A stretch of 64,000 bases of DNA from an uncultured Eubacteriales bacterium (lineage in GTDB: Bacteria > Bacillota > Clostridia > Oscillospirales > Oscillospiraceae): assembly GCA_900544765.1 (NCBI GenBank), contig UQWI01000003.1, positions 62,001 through 126,000 of the forward strand. The letters run 5' to 3'. The position numbers and the translations under genes are program-made. Below, piece by piece: positions 1 through 9,260 of the stretch. Within the stretch, counting starts at the first letter, position 1. Every line of letters begins with the position of its first letter. A model generated the notes under the pieces. That model was not told where the DNA came from, ran no database searches, and saw nothing but the letters and a program-made list of their open reading frames with translations.

Positions 1-296
1 AACTCACCCATGACCTCGTGGGGAATGGTGGTACCCTGCATGGTGATGCTGACGATGTGCTTCTTGGCGTCCTCGAGGCCCTTGCGGATAGCCTCGGAAA
101 CCTCGCTGGCCTTGCCGAGACCGTAACCGACGCGGCCCTTGCCGTCGCCCACGACGCACAGCGCCGAGAACTTCATGACACGGCCGCCCTTGACGGTCTT
201 GGAAACGCGGTTGAGGGAAACTACCTTTTCGGTGAGCTCGCTGCCCTCGTCGTTGCGATTGCGGCGATTGTCACGCCTGTCGTTATTGTAAGCCAT
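1..296 (-). CDS. rpsE: 30S ribosomal protein S5 (partial)
   Basis: N-terminal 98 codons of S5, a component of the small-subunit body that with S3 and S4 forms the mRNA entry channel; the rest lies beyond the window. The segment after about residue 20 ([18 protein letters not shown], then [17 protein letters not shown]) is the conserved double-stranded-RNA-binding S5 domain. The start is the ATG at 296 with a GGAGG-type site just upstream. The first ~18 residues are an Asn/Arg/Asp-rich tail ([18 protein letters not shown]) not needed for the S5 fold and similar in style to the tail of S3 in the same operon. It is the most downstream gene seen, following rplR. Confidence 0.95.
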   Translation of the reverse strand, partial: MAYNNDRRDNRRNRNDEGSELTEKVVSLNRVSKTVKGGRVMKFSALCVVGDGKGRVGYGLGKASEVSEAIRKGLEDAKKHIVSITMQGTTIPHEVMGE

Positions 297-314
297 TTCG
301 TTTCCTCCTCCCGC

Positions 315-671
315 TTAGAACTTCAGGCCGCCCTCGCGGGCGCCGTCGGCCAGGGCCTGCACGCGGCCGTGATAGATGTAGCCGCCGCGGTCAAAGACCA
401 CTTCTTCAATGCCCTTGGCAATGGCGCGCTCGGCAATAGCCTTGCCCACGCGCTCGGCGGCTTCCTTGTTGCCGCCGCCCTCGAAGCCCTTCTCAACGCT
501 GGAGGCGGAGCACAGGGTGTTGCCGGCCACGTCGTCGATAATCTGGGCGTAGATGTTGTTCTCGCTCCTGTAAACGCTCAGGCGAGGACGCTCCGGAGTG
601 CCGGAGATCTTAGCGCGCACGCGCTGGTGGCGCTTAATACGCTGAGCCTTGGTATTCGGTCTTTTAATCAT
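315..671 (-). CDS. rplR: 50S ribosomal protein L18
   Basis: 118 residues, normal length for bacterial L18, which binds 5S rRNA and anchors it in the central protuberance. It shows the arginine-rich N-terminus ([15 protein letters not shown]), [19 protein letters not shown], and the C-terminal [24 protein letters not shown] typical of the family. It lies between rplF and rpsE in standard spc order, with 16-18 base gaps, so it is cotranscribed. Confidence 0.97.
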   Translation of the reverse strand: MIKRPNTKAQRIKRHQRVRAKISGTPERPRLSVYRSENNIYAQIIDDVAGNTLCSASSVEKGFEGGGNKEAAERVGKAIAERAIAKGIEEVVFDRGGYIYHGRVQALADGAREGGLKF

Positions 672-687
672 TTAAGCGCACCTCCCC

Positions 688-1230
688 TTATTTCGCACCG
701 GTCTTGCCTTCCTTGCGGCGGATGTGCTCGTCAAGGTACTTGATGCCCTTGCCCTTGTAAGGCTCAGGCGGACGCTTGTTGCGCACATCGGCGGCAAACT
801 GGCCGACCTTCTGCTTGTCGATGCCCTTGATGGTGATGTGGTTGGCATCGGTGACGTCAATCTTGATGTCTGCGGTCTCTTTGACGATAACGTCGTGGCT
901 GTAGCCGAGCTTCATGACGAGCTCTTCGCCCTTCTTCTCGGCGCGGTAGCCGACGCCGTTTATCTCAAGCTTCTTCTCGAAGCCGTGAGTGACGCCAATG
1001 ACCATGTTGTTGAGGAGGCTGCGGGTAAGGCCATGAAGGCTGCGGGCCTGCTTGGTGTCCTCGTGACGGGCGACGTGCAGGACGCCGTTGTCGAGGGTAA
1101 TGGCCATCTCGGGGCACAGGGCCTCAGTGATGGTGCCCATGGGGCCCTTGACGGTGACTACGTTGCCCTCAGCGATGGTGACTTCAACGCCGGCGGGAAC
1201 GGTGATGGGCTCTCTACCAATTCTAGACAT
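688..1230 (-). CDS. rplF: 50S ribosomal protein L6
   Basis: 180 residues, full length, starting MSRIGREPITVPAGVEV, the standard L6 opening. L6 binds 23S rRNA helix 97 close to the sarcin-ricin loop. The two related L6 domains are visible, the second ending in the family signature RPPEPYKGKGIKY. Standard place between rpsH and rplR. Confidence 0.98.
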   Translation of the reverse strand: MSRIGREPITVPAGVEVTIAEGNVVTVKGPMGTITEALCPEMAITLDNGVLHVARHEDTKQARSLHGLTRSLLNNMVIGVTHGFEKKLEINGVGYRAEKKGEELVMKLGYSHDVIVKETADIKIDVTDANHITIKGIDKQKVGQFAADVRNKRPPEPYKGKGIKYLDEHIRRKEGKTGAK

Positions 1231-1243
1231 TCTTCAGCCCTCC

Positions 1244-1642
1244 TTACCACACGAACGCAAGGACTTCGCCGCCGACATGGGCCGCGCGGGCCTTCTTGTC
1301 GGTCATGATGCCCTTGGAAGTCGAAATGATGGCGATGCCGAGGCCGCGCAGGACGCGGGGCAGCTCGTCGGCGCCGGCGTAAACGCGCAGGCCGGGCTTG
1401 GACACGCGCTTGAGGCCGGTGATAGCCTTTTCCTTACCGGGAAGGTACTTCAGAGTGATGCGGATAACGCCCTGGGTGCCGTCATCGATAAGCTGGAAGG
1501 AGCGGATATAGCCTTCCTCGAGGAGAATCTCGGCTATAGCCTTCTTCATCTTGGATGCGGGGACGTCCACGGTCTCATGCTTCGCGCTGCCGGCGTTGCG
1601 GATGCGGGTCAGCATATCGGCAATGGGGTCTGTGATCTGCAT
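1244..1642 (-). CDS. rpsH: 30S ribosomal protein S8
   Basis: 132 residues, full length. Starts [17 protein letters not shown] and ends with the S8 signature [28 protein letters not shown]8 binds helix 21 of 16S rRNA and, in bacteria studied, can bind its own spc-operon mRNA. Here it is separated from rpsN by an unusual 386-base gap instead of the ~15 bases seen elsewhere in this operon; a GGAGG-like site precedes the ATG. Confidence 0.98.
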   Translation of the reverse strand: MQITDPIADMLTRIRNAGSAKHETVDVPASKMKKAIAEILLEEGYIRSFQLIDDGTQGVIRITLKYLPGKEKAITGLKRVSKPGLRVYAGADELPRVLRGLGIAIISTSKGIMTDKKARAAHVGGEVLAFVW

Positions 1643-2028
1643 TGTTTTTCCTCCTAAATTCAGAGTTACCGCCCTTTGCGGTATCCGCCGGCGAGGTTCC
1701 GGGGCAATAGGCGCCCTCGTGAGTAGGCGCCGATTGGCAGCGGCCTTTCGCCAGCGTGCTGGGACAATCTATGCTGGGCGGGTTTTACCCCGCCGTTGCA
1801 TACTTTAAGGTTTGGCGTCCATAAACATCATCCGCAAGCGCGACTCGCGCGGCATAGCAGAAATTTACCAAGACGCCGCGTCTGCAGGAATTTTTCGCTG
1901 GGCAAAGCGCAGCATAGCGAAAAATTACCAGGACGCTTGCTTCTTAGGGAAATTTTCGTCAGACGATGTGCGCGGAGGGAAGCTGTATTGGTATACAGCG
2001 ACCGACGCTCACGATGTATGGCGCAAAT
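1643..2028 (-). repeat. Repeat-bearing gap between rpsN and rpsH
   Basis: 386 bases inside the otherwise tightly packed spc operon. Read in the direction of transcription, it holds two degenerate ~60-base tandem units (plus-strand about 1840-1899 and 1901-1962), each containing a motif of the type GCGTCYTGGTAAWTTT; the same motif is the 3' end of rpsN itself (2022-2045, coding ASW-stop). Inverted repeats seen: 11-bp arms at 1889-1899/1916-1926, 6-bp arms at 1983-1988/1993-1998, and a GC-rich hairpin at about 1778-1795 without a following T run. A 78-codon open frame on the other strand (1812-2048) is not credible as a gene. Function unknown; structured RNA or partial duplications of the rpsN tail are possible. 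Confidence 0.6.
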
Positions 2029-2214
2029 TTACCAAGAAGCCTTTTTGACTCCGGGAATCTGGCCCTTGTAAGCCAGCTCACGGAAGCAGATACGGCAGAT
2101 GCCGTAGTCACGCAGGTAGGCGTGGGGGCGTCCGCATATCTTGCAGCGGTTGTAGCGGCGGGTGGAGAACTTCGCCGGGCGCTGCTGCTTGAGAATCATA
2201 GATTTCTTAGCCAT
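2029..2214 (-). CDS. rpsN: 30S ribosomal protein S14, zinc type
   Basis: 61 residues, the short zinc-binding form of S14 that packs in the 30S head. Two CxxC pairs (CKICGRP and CRICFRE) supply the zinc ligands, and the C-terminus PGVKKASW is standard. The short zinc form is the usual one in Firmicutes spc operons. Its stop codon lies in a motif that recurs twice in the gap downstream. Confidence 0.98.
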   Translation of the reverse strand: MAKKSMILKQQRPAKFSTRRYNRCKICGRPHAYLRDYGICRICFRELAYKGQIPGVKKASW

Positions 2215-2231
2215 GCTTATTTACTCCTCCC

Positions 2232-2777
2232 TCACGCGTTGGTGTAGAACGGGGCGCCCATCAGACGGAGCAGCTCGCGGGCTTCCTCGTCGGTGGCGGC
2301 GGTGGTGCAGATGGCGATGTTCATACCGCGCAGCTTCTCTATCTTATCGTAGTCGATTTCAGGGAAGATTATCTGCTCCTTGAGGCCCAGGCTGTAGTTG
2401 CCGCGGCCGTCGAAGGCGTCGGGGCTGATGCCGCGGAAGTCGCGGACACGGGGCAGTGCCACGTTGAACAGCCTGTTGAGGAAGTCCCACATGCGCTCGT
2501 GGCGCAGGGTGACCTTGACGCCGACGTGCATGCCTTCGCGCAGCTTGAAGTTGGCGACGCTCTTGCGGGCAACGGTGGCGACGGCCTTCTGGCCGGTGAT
2601 GGCGGTAATGTCCTTGATAACGGCATCGAGCGCCTTGGCGTTATCCTTGCAGTCGCCGCAGCCGACGGAGACGACTATCTTGTCGATGCGGGGAATCTGC
2701 ATGGAGCTCTTGTACTGGAACTTCTGCATAAGGGCGGGCGCGACCTCGTTGACGTAAAGCTCTTTCATCTGGTTCAT
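2232..2777 (-). CDS. rplE: 50S ribosomal protein L5
   Basis: 181 residues, full length; L5 binds 5S rRNA and contacts the P-site tRNA. Typical segments are [19 protein letters not shown], the [19 protein letters not shown] block and the C-terminal [21 protein letters not shown] second in-frame ATG lies three codons in; the first is kept because the GGAGG site is about 8 bases upstream of it. Confidence 0.97.
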   Translation of the reverse strand: MNQMKELYVNEVAPALMQKFQYKSSMQIPRIDKIVVSVGCGDCKDNAKALDAVIKDITAITGQKAVATVARKSVANFKLREGMHVGVKVTLRHERMWDFLNRLFNVALPRVRDFRGISPDAFDGRGNYSLGLKEQIIFPEIDYDKIEKLRGMNIAICTTAATDEEARELLRLMGAPFYTNA

Positions 2778-2790
2778 GCTCTCACCCTCC

Positions 2791-3099
2791 TTACAGCTCG
2801 GCGCCGCAGTGCTTGCAGACGCGAACCTTCTTGCCGGACTCGTTCACCTTGTGGGCGACGCGGGTCGGCTTGTTGCACTTGGGGCAGACCACCATGACCT
2901 TGCAGGCGTAGATGGGGGTCTCGACCTTGACTATGCTGCTCTCCTGACCCTGCTTGCGGGCCTTCTGATGCTTGGTAGCAACGGAAACGCCCTTGACGAT
3001 GACCTTGCCCTCCTTGGGCATGGCGGTCAGGACTTCGCCCTCCTTGCCCTTATCGCGGCCGGACAGGACGACAACCTTATCATTCTTTTTAATGTTCAC
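2791..3099 (-). CDS. rplX: 50S ribosomal protein L24
   Basis: 102 residues. N-terminal KOW motif ([19 protein letters not shown]) followed by a C-terminal half with two CxxC pairs (VCPKCNKPT and VCKHCGAEL), the zinc-ribbon variant of L24 common in Firmicutes. L24 is an early-assembly protein near the peptide exit. It sits between rplN and rplE as expected. Confidence 0.97.
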   Translation of the reverse strand: MNIKKNDKVVVLSGRDKGKEGEVLTAMPKEGKVIVKGVSVATKHQKARKQGQESSIVKVETPIYACKVMVVCPKCNKPTRVAHKVNESGKKVRVCKHCGAEL

Positions 3100-3112
3100 T
3101 TTCGCGCCCTCC

Positions 3113-3481
3113 TCATATGACTTCGGGAGCGAGGGACAGGATCTTCATGTACTCCCTGTCACGAAGCTCGCGGGCCACGGGCCCGAATATACGCGTGCCG
3201 GTCGGGTTGCGGTCGTCCTTGATGAGGACGGCGGCGTTCTCGTCGAAGCGGACGTAGGTTCCGTCGGCACGACGGACGGCCTGAGCGGTGCGGACGACGA
3301 CAGCCTTGACGACGTCGCCCTTCTTGACCTGGCCGCCGGGAGCGGCCTTACGCACGGAGGCAACGATGACGTCGCCGATGCTGGCGTACTTGCGCTTGGA
3401 GCCGCCCAGGACTCGTATGCACTTGATTTCCTTGGCGCCGGTGTTGTCGGCGACCTTGAGATAACTTTCCTGCTGTATCAT
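3113..3481 (-). CDS. rplN: 50S ribosomal protein L14
   Basis: 122 residues, full length. Opens [21 protein letters not shown] and carries the L14 signature around [20 protein letters not shown], ending [11 protein letters not shown]14 forms an intersubunit bridge with 16S rRNA and is the site of RsfS silencing in other bacteria. Confidence 0.98.
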   Translation of the reverse strand: MIQQESYLKVADNTGAKEIKCIRVLGGSKRKYASIGDVIVASVRKAAPGGQVKKGDVVKAVVVRTAQAVRRADGTYVRFDENAAVLIKDDRNPTGTRIFGPVARELRDREYMKILSLAPEVI

Positions 3482-3493
3482 TTGGACGCCTCC

Positions 3494-3757
3494 TTACTTG
3501 GCCTTCTCAATGATTTCGACCACGCGCCAGCGCTTGTCCTTGGAAAGGGGGCGGGTCTCCATCACGCGCACCCTGTCGCCGATGCCGCACTCGTTGTGCT
3601 CGTCGTGGGCCTTCAGGCGATAGGTACGGCCGATAATCTTCTTATACCTCGGGTGGGCAACGCGGTCTTCAACAATGACGACCACGGTCTTGTCCATCTT
3701 GTCGGACACGACCTTGCCGACGCGGGTCTTGCGGGAAGTCGTTCTTACTTCAGTCAT
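3494..3757 (-). CDS. rpsQ: 30S ribosomal protein S17
   Basis: 87 residues, an OB-fold primary 16S rRNA-binding protein. The segments [29 protein letters not shown] and [23 protein letters not shown] are the family pattern. Usual position between rpmC and rplN, with 12-14 base gaps. Confidence 0.97.
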   Translation of the reverse strand: MTEVRTTSRKTRVGKVVSDKMDKTVVVIVEDRVAHPRYKKIIGRTYRLKAHDEHNECGIGDRVRVMETRPLSKDKRWRVVEIIEKAK

Positions 3758-3771
3758 TGTCTCTTACCTCC

Positions 3772-3966
3772 TCAGCGCCCAAGCTGCTTCTCGCGGATGA
3801 CAGTCTTGACGCGGGCGATGTCACGCCTGGTCGCGCTGATCCTGGTGGGATTGTCAAGATGGTTGGTGGCGTGCTGCATGCGGAGCATGAACAGATCCTT
3901 CTTCAGCTCGGCGAGCTTGGCCTCAAGCTCGGTCTCGGACATGGAACGTATTTCGTTTGCCTTCAT
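3772..3966 (-). CDS. rpmC: 50S ribosomal protein L29
   Basis: 64 residues from the ATG at 3966 (MKANEIRSMSETELE), the usual L29 opening. A longer reading from a GTG at 3978 would overlap the stop codon of rplP; the ATG is preferred because GGTGGTGA, a fair ribosome-binding site, lies directly before it. L29 is a small helical protein at the polypeptide exit that contacts SRP and trigger factor. The helical repeat LAELKKDLFMLRMQHATN is typical. Confidence 0.95.
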   Translation of the reverse strand: MKANEIRSMSETELEAKLAELKKDLFMLRMQHATNHLDNPTRISATRRDIARVKTVIREKQLGR

Positions 3967-3967
3967 C

Positions 3968-4396
3968 TTATTCACCACCGTTCTCGAAATCCGCCTTGCT
4001 GACTATGCGGGTCTTGCAGGGCAGCTTGTGGCTGGCGAGACGCAGGGCCTCGCGCGCAACTTCCTCGCTCACGCCGGCTATCTCGAAGAGCACACGGCCC
4101 GGCTTTACAACCGCGACCCAGTACTCGGGAGAGCCCTTACCGGAACCCATGCGGGTCTCGGCAGGCTTCTTGGTGACCGGCTTGTCGGGGAATATCTTTA
4201 TCCAGACCTGGCCGCCACGACGGGTGTAACGGGTCATGGCTATACGGGCGGCCTCTATCTGGTTGGAGGTTATCCAGCAAGGCTCCTGAGCCTGGAGCCC
4301 GAACTCACCGTAGTTGACAACATTGCCGCGGGAAGCTTTGCCCTTCATGCGGCCGCGCTGTACCCTGCGGTATTTGACTCTCTTGGGCATCAGCAT
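3968..4396 (-). CDS. rplP: 50S ribosomal protein L16
   Basis: 142 residues, full length; L16 shapes the A-site side of the 50S. It begins [19 protein letters not shown] and contains [30 protein letters not shown], the L16 signature. The stop of the upstream rpsC and the start of rplP share one base, indicating translational coupling. Confidence 0.98.
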   Translation of the reverse strand: MLMPKRVKYRRVQRGRMKGKASRGNVVNYGEFGLQAQEPCWITSNQIEAARIAMTRYTRRGGQVWIKIFPDKPVTKKPAETRMGSGKGSPEYWVAVVKPGRVLFEIAGVSEEVAREALRLASHKLPCKTRIVSKADFENGGE

Positions 4397-5259
4397 CAGT
4401 TGCTGCCTCCTTCCTTAGTCTCGGTGCGCGGAGCCTGGCCGGCCGGCCTGGGTCCGCGGTTGTAGCCGCCCTGGCGGTTGTCGCGGTTGAAGCCGCCGCC
4501 CTGACGGTTGTCGCGGTTGTAACCGCCGCCCTGGCGGTTGCGGTAGCCGCCCCTGCGGTCGTCGCGGCGATCGCGGCGGCGATCCTCGCGCTTGCTCATG
4601 TCCATGGTGCGCGGAGTGGTGCGCAGGGTCTGGCTGAGGACCTCACCCTTGTAAATCCAAACCTTGACGCCGATGCGGCCGTAAGTGGTAGCGGCCTCGG
4701 CGAAGCCGTAGTCGATGTCGGCGCGCAGGGTCTGCAGGGGTATGGTACCCTCGTGGTAGCACTCGCTACGGGCTATCTCGGCGCCGCCCAGGCGGCCGCC
4801 GCACATGACCTTGATGCCCTTGGCGCCCATGCGCATGGCGCGGCCGATGGCGTTCTTCATAGCGCGGCGGAAGCCGATACGGCGCTCGAGCTGGCCGGCG
4901 ATGTTCTCGGCGACGAGCTGGGCGTTGGTGTCGACGGTGCGGACCTCAACGATGGAGAGGGCGACCGGCTTGCCAATCATCTTGCTGACAGTGGCCTGCA
5001 GACGCTCAATCTCGGCGCCGCCCTTGCCGATGACCTGGCCCGGACGGGCACAGTGGATGAAGATGCGGACCTTGTTGCTGTCGCGCTCTATCTCGATGTT
5101 GGGGACACCGGCGCTGTACAGGGTCTTCTTCAGGTAGTTGCGGATCTTGTAGTCCTCGACGATGAGGTCGCCGACCTTGTCGTTGCGGGCATACCAGCGG
5201 GAATCCCAATTCTTTATGACGCCGACGCGAAGGCCGTGCGGATTAACTTTCTGTCCCAT
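4396..5259 (-). CDS. rpsC: 30S ribosomal protein S3 with RG-rich tail
   Basis: 287 residues against the usual 215-235. The first ~210 residues are a normal S3: KOW-like N-terminus [15 protein letters not shown], a type II KH domain with GxxG ([12 protein letters not shown]), and the C-terminal domain ending about [10 protein letters not shown]. The last ~70 residues are low-complexity Arg/Gly/Asn/Gln with repeats of the form NRDNRQGG(G), ending in an acidic stretch. S3 lies at the mRNA entry pore and has helicase activity with S4 and S5; an RG-rich disordered tail there could bind RNA. Overlaps rplP by one base. Confidence 0.97.
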   Translation of the reverse strand: MGQKVNPHGLRVGVIKNWDSRWYARNDKVGDLIVEDYKIRNYLKKTLYSAGVPNIEIERDSNKVRIFIHCARPGQVIGKGGAEIERLQATVSKMIGKPVALSIVEVRTVDTNAQLVAENIAGQLERRIGFRRAMKNAIGRAMRMGAKGIKVMCGGRLGGAEIARSECYHEGTIPLQTLRADIDYGFAEAATTYGRIGVKVWIYKGEVLSQTLRTTPRTMDMSKREDRRRDRRDDRRGGYRNRQGGGYNRDNRQGGGFNRDNRQGGYNRGPRPAGQAPRTETKEGGSN

Positions 5260-5271
5260 GTTCCCGCCTCC

Positions 5272-5619
5272 TTATTCCTTCTCAGCCACGACGACGGTGA
5301 TGTGGCTGGTACGCTTGTTGATACGGTACATGCGGCCGTGGGCCCTCGGCTGACCCCTCTTGAGGATGGGGCCGGCATCGACATATGCCTGCTCAACATA
5401 GAGCTTGTCGGGATTCATCTCGTAGTTGTTCTCGGCGTTGGCGACGGCGCTCTTGAGCACCTTGCCGACGTACTCGCAGCCGGCCTTCGGAGTGTTCTCC
5501 ATAAGGGCGGCGGCGTAGGCGGCGTCCTTGCCGCGAATCATGTCGCAGATAATCTGAATCTTGCGGGGAGCGATACGGACGAACTTGGCCTGCGCCCGCG
5601 CGGTTTTAATCTCTTCCAT
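5272..5619 (-). CDS. rplV: 50S ribosomal protein L22
   Basis: 115 residues, full length. Contains VRIAPRKIQIICDMIRGK and the beta-hairpin region DAGPILKRGQPRAHGRMYRINKRTSHI that extends into the exit tunnel. Normal position between rpsS and rpsC. Confidence 0.98.
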   Translation of the reverse strand: MEEIKTARAQAKFVRIAPRKIQIICDMIRGKDAAYAAALMENTPKAGCEYVGKVLKSAVANAENNYEMNPDKLYVEQAYVDAGPILKRGQPRAHGRMYRINKRTSHITVVVAEKE

Positions 5620-5631
5620 GTTTCCTCCCCC

Positions 5632-5904
5632 TTACTTGCCCGTCTTGCTGCCGGAGTGGCCGCGGAAGGTACGAGTGGGCGCGAACTCGCCCAGCTTGTG
5701 ACCGACCATGTCCTCGGTGATGTAGACGGGGACGTGGCGGCGTCCGTCGTGCACGGCGATGGTGTGGCCGACAAAGGACGGGAAAATCGTGCTGGCACGG
5801 CTCCAGGTCTTGAGGACCTTCTTCTCGCCGGCCTTGTTGAGCTCGTCGACGCGCTTGAGCAATTCAGGAGCGGCGAACGGCCCTTTCTTAATGCTTCTGC
5901 TCAT
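5632..5904 (-). CDS. rpsS: 30S ribosomal protein S19
   Basis: 90 residues. Opens [19 protein letters not shown] and holds the S19 signature around [19 protein letters not shown] and [17 protein letters not shown]19 pairs with S13 in the head of the 30S. Cotranscribed between rplB and rplV. Confidence 0.98.
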   Translation of the reverse strand: MSRSIKKGPFAAPELLKRVDELNKAGEKKVLKTWSRASTIFPSFVGHTIAVHDGRRHVPVYITEDMVGHKLGEFAPTRTFRGHSGSKTGK

Positions 5905-5919
5905 TAGTCGTTACCCTCC

Positions 5920-6756
5920 TTACTTAGCGTTGCGGCGCTTGACGATGAACTTGTTGGTGCGGTTCTTCGCCTTGCGGGTCTTGTAACCCAGGGTCGGCTT
6001 GCCCCACGGGGTGACAGGGCCGGGACGGCCTATCGGGCTCTTGCCTTCGCCGCCGCCGTGCGGGTGGTCAACCGGGTTCATGACGGAGCCGCGGACGGTC
6101 GGACGGACGCCCATGTGACGCTTGCGGCCGGCCTTGCCGATGCTGACGTTGGAGTGGTCGATGTTGCCGACCTGGCCAATGGTGGCGCGGCAGTCCATGC
6201 GGACCTTGCGCATCTCGCCGCTGGGCATACGGATGGTAGCCATGCCGCCTTCCTTAGCCATGAGCTGGGCGGCCACGCCTGCGGCGCGGACGAACTGGGC
6301 GCCGCGGCCGGGGTAGAGCTCGATGTTGTGGATAACGGTGCCGACGGGGATGTTCTCAAGCGGCAGGCAGTTGCCCGGCTTGATGTCGGCGGAAGCGCTG
6401 GACAGGACGGTGTCGCCCGCGCCGATGCCCACGGGGGCGAGGATGTAGCGCTTCTCGCCGTCCTCGTACTGGACGAGGGCAATGAAGGCGCTGCGGTTCG
6501 GGTCGTACTCGAGGCGGAGCACGGTGGCGGTCATGTCGAGCTTGTCGCGGCGGAAGTCGATGACACGGTACTTCCTGCGGTTGCCGCCGCCCTTGTGGCG
6601 GACGGTGATGCGGCCGTAGCTGTTGCGGCCGGAGTTCTTCTTGCGAACCTCGATGAGGCTGCGCTCAGGCTTGGCGTGCTTGTCGACTCCGTCAAAGCCG
6701 GAGACGGTCATCTGGCGCCGCGCGGGAGTCGTGGGCCTGTAGGTTTTAATAGACAT
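5920..6756 (-). CDS. rplB: 50S ribosomal protein L2
   Basis: 278 residues, full length; L2 is needed for subunit joining and lies close to the peptidyl-transferase centre. The family signature [20 protein letters not shown] is intact, including the conserved His in HPHGGG. Opens [18 protein letters not shown]. Confidence 0.98.
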   Translation of the reverse strand: MSIKTYRPTTPARRQMTVSGFDGVDKHAKPERSLIEVRKKNSGRNSYGRITVRHKGGGNRRKYRVIDFRRDKLDMTATVLRLEYDPNRSAFIALVQYEDGEKRYILAPVGIGAGDTVLSSASADIKPGNCLPLENIPVGTVIHNIELYPGRGAQFVRAAGVAAQLMAKEGGMATIRMPSGEMRKVRMDCRATIGQVGNIDHSNVSIGKAGRKRHMGVRPTVRGSVMNPVDHPHGGGEGKSPIGRPGPVTPWGKPTLGYKTRKAKNRTNKFIVKRRNAK

Positions 6757-6771
6757 CTCTTATATCCTCCC

Positions 6772-7068
6772 TTACGCCATGTTCTCGAAGATTTCTATGT
6801 TCTTCGAGTCCGCGCTGAGCTTCACAACGGCCTTTTTCCAGGTCTTGGTGTAGCCCTGAGGATAAGCGCCGGTGCGCTTGGCCTTGCCCTTGACGGTGGT
6901 CGTGGTGACCTTGATGACGGTGACGCCGAAGATCTCTTCGATGGCGTTCTTTATCTCGATCTTGTTCGCATCCTTTGCAACTTCAAAGGCGTACTTCTTA
7001 ATGTCCAGGTCCTCCATCGACTGCTCGGTGATGATAGGACGGATGACGATATCGTAAGCGGAAGTCAT
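6772..7068 (-). CDS. rplW: 50S ribosomal protein L23
   Basis: 98 residues. Typical openings DIVIRPIITEQSM and KYAFEVAKDANKIEIKNAIEEIFGVTV. L23 sits at the tunnel exit and docks trigger factor and SRP. Its start codon overlaps the stop codon of rplD by one base. Confidence 0.97.
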   Translation of the reverse strand: MTSAYDIVIRPIITEQSMEDLDIKKYAFEVAKDANKIEIKNAIEEIFGVTVIKVTTTTVKGKAKRTGAYPQGYTKTWKKAVVKLSADSKNIEIFENMA

Positions 7069-7691
7069 CAGGCGAACACCTCCTCGATCTTCTGCAGCGC
7101 GGCCTTGTCGACCACGAGCACGCTGTTGTTGAGAATCTCGTAAGCGGAGATTATAGTAGCGGTAGTGACGGAGACGCCGGGGATGTTGCGGGCGCTCTTG
7201 AAGACGGCCTCGTCAACGTTCTCGGTTATGACCATGGCCTTGCCGGTGGCGCCAATCTTGGCGAGGAACTCAGCAAAGGGCTTGGTCTTGATGGTGTCGA
7301 CGTGCAGGCCGTCGACAACCAGGACGGCCTCATTGGCGGCCTTGTCGCTCAGGGCGCTCTTGAGGGCCAGGCGGCGGGTCTTCTTGGTGAGGCTGTAGCG
7401 GTAGTCGCGCGGCTTCGGAGCGAAGGCGACGCCGCCGTGACGCCACACGGGGCTTCCGGCGTAGCCGGCGCGGGCGCGGCCCGTGCCCTTCTGACGCCAG
7501 GGCTTTTTGGTGGTGTAGCTGACCTCGCCCTTGGTCAGAGCGCTCTGGGTGCCCTGGCGCTGGTTGGCGAGATAGTTCTTAACGGAAGCGTGCAGGACGG
7601 CCTCGTTCGGCTCGACGCCGAAGACGGCCTCGGAGAGGGCGTATTCGCCGACCTTGTCGCCTGCCATATTGTAGATGACTGCTTTAGGCAT
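7068..7691 (-). CDS. rplD: 50S ribosomal protein L4
   Basis: 207 residues, normal L4. The segment RAGYAGSPVWRHGGVAFAPKPRDY forms the loop that lines the exit tunnel, and NVPGV-type and VVDKAALQKIEE motifs close the protein. In enterobacteria L4 represses this operon through the S10 leader; whether that happens here cannot be told from the sequence. Confidence 0.98.
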   Translation of the reverse strand: MPKAVIYNMAGDKVGEYALSEAVFGVEPNEAVLHASVKNYLANQRQGTQSALTKGEVSYTTKKPWRQKGTGRARAGYAGSPVWRHGGVAFAPKPRDYRYSLTKKTRRLALKSALSDKAANEAVLVVDGLHVDTIKTKPFAEFLAKIGATGKAMVITENVDEAVFKSARNIPGVSVTTATIISAYEILNNSVLVVDKAALQKIEEVFA

Positions 7692-7708
7692 TTAACTCTC
7701 TCCTTTCT

Positions 7709-8407
7709 TTAGCCTCTGGCCGACCGCTTCTGCGGGTTGGTGCTGATGGTCGGAGTGGCGGGGCCCTTGCGGACGAACTTCTTGACGGAGTTCTTCAGGT
7801 AGACGATGCCGCCCTTGGGTCCGGGGATAGCGCCGCGGACAACGATCATGTTGAGCTCGGGGTCGACCTTGACGACGTCGAGGTTCTGAACGGTTACCTG
7901 CTCAACGCCCATGTGACCGGCGCCAATCTTGCCCTTGAAAATACGGCTGGGGTCGGTAGCGGCGTTCATGGAACCGGCGTGGCGGTGCACAGGACCGGTG
8001 CCGTGGCTCTCCTTGAGGCGGTGAGCGCCGTGGCGCTTGATGACGCCCTGGAAGCCCTTGCCCTTGCTGATGCCGGTGACGTCGACGCGCTCGCCCTCTT
8101 TGAACACGTCGGCCTTCAGGACGTCGCCCACGTTCAGGGCGCTGCAGTCCTCGAGGCGGAACTCGTGCAGGTGGCGCAGGTTGCCGGCGCCGGCCTTGGC
8201 GAGGTGGCCGCGCTCAGGCTTGGTGAGCTTACGCTCGCTGACTTCGTCAAAGCCGAGCTGGACGGAGTCGTAGCCTTCCTTGTCGGCCGTCTTTTTCTGG
8301 ACGACGACGCAGGGGCCGGCCTCGATAACAGTGACGGGGACGACCTTGCCGGCCTCATCGAAGATCTGCGTCATGCCGACCTTCTTGCCGATGATGGCTT
8401 TCTTCAT
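7709..8407 (-). CDS. rplC: 50S ribosomal protein L3
   Basis: 232 residues, a little longer than the ~209 typical of Bacillus-type L3, mainly at the C-terminus. Starts [27 protein letters not shown] and carries [11 protein letters not shown] and [23 protein letters not shown], the L3 signature near the peptidyl-transferase centre. Preceded by a strong GGAGG site, 110 bases after rpsJ. Confidence 0.98.
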   Translation of the reverse strand: MKKAIIGKKVGMTQIFDEAGKVVPVTVIEAGPCVVVQKKTADKEGYDSVQLGFDEVSERKLTKPERGHLAKAGAGNLRHLHEFRLEDCSALNVGDVLKADVFKEGERVDVTGISKGKGFQGVIKRHGAHRLKESHGTGPVHRHAGSMNAATDPSRIFKGKIGAGHMGVEQVTVQNLDVVKVDPELNMIVVRGAIPGPKGGIVYLKNSVKKFVRKGPATPTISTNPQKRSARG

Positions 8408-8517
8408 TGTATTTCCTCCTAACGGTTATTGGTTGAAGCGGCTCATTCGTCCGCCCCAACATGACCCTGCCCGTTCACGCAAGTCGCGGGCAAGCGGGTT
8501 AACTTGGTTGCTGCGCC

Positions 8518-8829
8518 TTAGAGCTTTATCTCTATCTCGACGCCTGCGGGAACCTCGACGCTCATCAGGGCCTCGACGGTCTTCTGAGTCGGGTTCATGA
8601 TGTCGATGAGGCGCTTGTGGGTGCGGCGCTCGAACTGCTCACGGCTGTACTTGTACTTGTGGACGGCGCGAAGGATGGTGACGACTTCCTTCTTGGTGGG
8701 CAGGGGGATGGGGCCGGACACCTTGGCGTCGGTACGGCGCGCGGTCTCAACGATGGTCTCGGCGGCCTTGTCGATGAGCTGGTGGTCGTAAGCCTTCAGC
8801 CTGATGCGGATCATTTTCTTGTTTGCCAT
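8518..8829 (-). CDS. rpsJ: 30S ribosomal protein S10
   Basis: 103 residues. The frame is open further upstream (to 8901) but the start is the ATG at 8829, with an AGGAGG site 7 bases before it and the usual opening [20 protein letters not shown]. It shows the S10 signature [16 protein letters not shown] and the NusE/S10 contact region. S10 also serves as NusE in antitermination. First gene of the operon. Confidence 0.98.
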   Translation of the reverse strand: MANKKMIRIRLKAYDHQLIDKAAETIVETARRTDAKVSGPIPLPTKKEVVTILRAVHKYKYSREQFERRTHKRLIDIMNPTQKTVEALMSVEVPAGVEIEIKL

Positions 8830-9118
8830 GTTTTTTCCTCCTGAATTCGTACTTAGGCGCCTCCCGGCGTCCAGTGGTACGGCGAGCATTTTTTCATACA
8901 CGCATCCGTGCGTATCAGCCCCCGCCCGAAAAACAGACCGGCTTTTGTGGCCGGCCGCTCTCCGTCGGGCGATATACGCCCGTGTACGGAAAAAAGCTCA
9001 TCCGCCCGATTTCGCGCGTTTTCTTCAAACACGCCGGACATACTCCACGGAAGTTACCGGCCGAAGGCCGCAATCTCCCGCTTCATCGCATAGTGCGCCC
9101 TATCACAGGCGCTTTGAT
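8830..9118 (-). other. 5' leader of the S10 operon
   Basis: About 280 bases between the inferred transcription start (near 9112) and rpsJ. Several GC-rich inverted repeats are present, e.g. GGCCG/CGGCC around 9058-9070, GGGCG/CGCCC around 8967-8981 and ACCGGC/GCCGGC around 8938-8955. I see no open frame of coding quality and no recognisable riboswitch. The length and structure would allow autoregulation by a ribosomal protein, but this is only inference. Confidence 0.5.
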
Positions 9119-9147
9119 ATAATACCAACTCAATTGCCGCTTGTCAA
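9119..9147 (-). promoter_or_regulatory. S10 operon promoter
   Basis: On the minus strand TTGACA (9142-9147), 17-base spacer, TATTAT (9119-9124). Immediately upstream (9148-9200) is an A/T tract with repeated AAATTTTTGCAA-like phasing, resembling an UP element. It would start transcription about 9112, toward rpsJ. Confidence 0.85.
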
Positions 9148-9218
9148 GGGCTTTTTAGCATTTTTGCAAAAATTTTTGCAAGAAATTTTGGTGATAATTT
9201 TTCAGCACCACATCCGGG

Positions 9219-9258
9219 TGTTTCGGCCGCCCCGGGAGCGCCCGAAGCGGCCGAAACA
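9219..9258 (-). terminator. Hairpin after the Nudix-DUF1015 gene
   Basis: Perfect 12-bp inverted repeat TGTTTCGGCCGC (9219-9230 and 9247-9258) right after the stop codon at 9261. There is no clear T run after it on the minus strand, so termination strength is uncertain; it would insulate the S10 promoter. Confidence 0.5.
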
Positions 9259-9260
9259 GC

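Noticed and set aside
1812..2048. 78-codon plus-strand frame in the rpsN-rpsH gap
   Set aside because: Runs against the operon into rpsN and consists of the repeat motif; no ribosome-binding site.
2972..4465. Long plus-strand open frame (497 codons) opposite ribosomal genes
   Set aside because: It lies antisense to rplN, rpsQ, rpmC, rplP and part of rpsC; GC-rich coding DNA keeps the opposite frame open by chance. No family resemblance.
8408..8517. Extra small gene between rpsJ and rplC
   Set aside because: 110 bases with no frame of coding quality or ribosome-binding site other than that of rplC.
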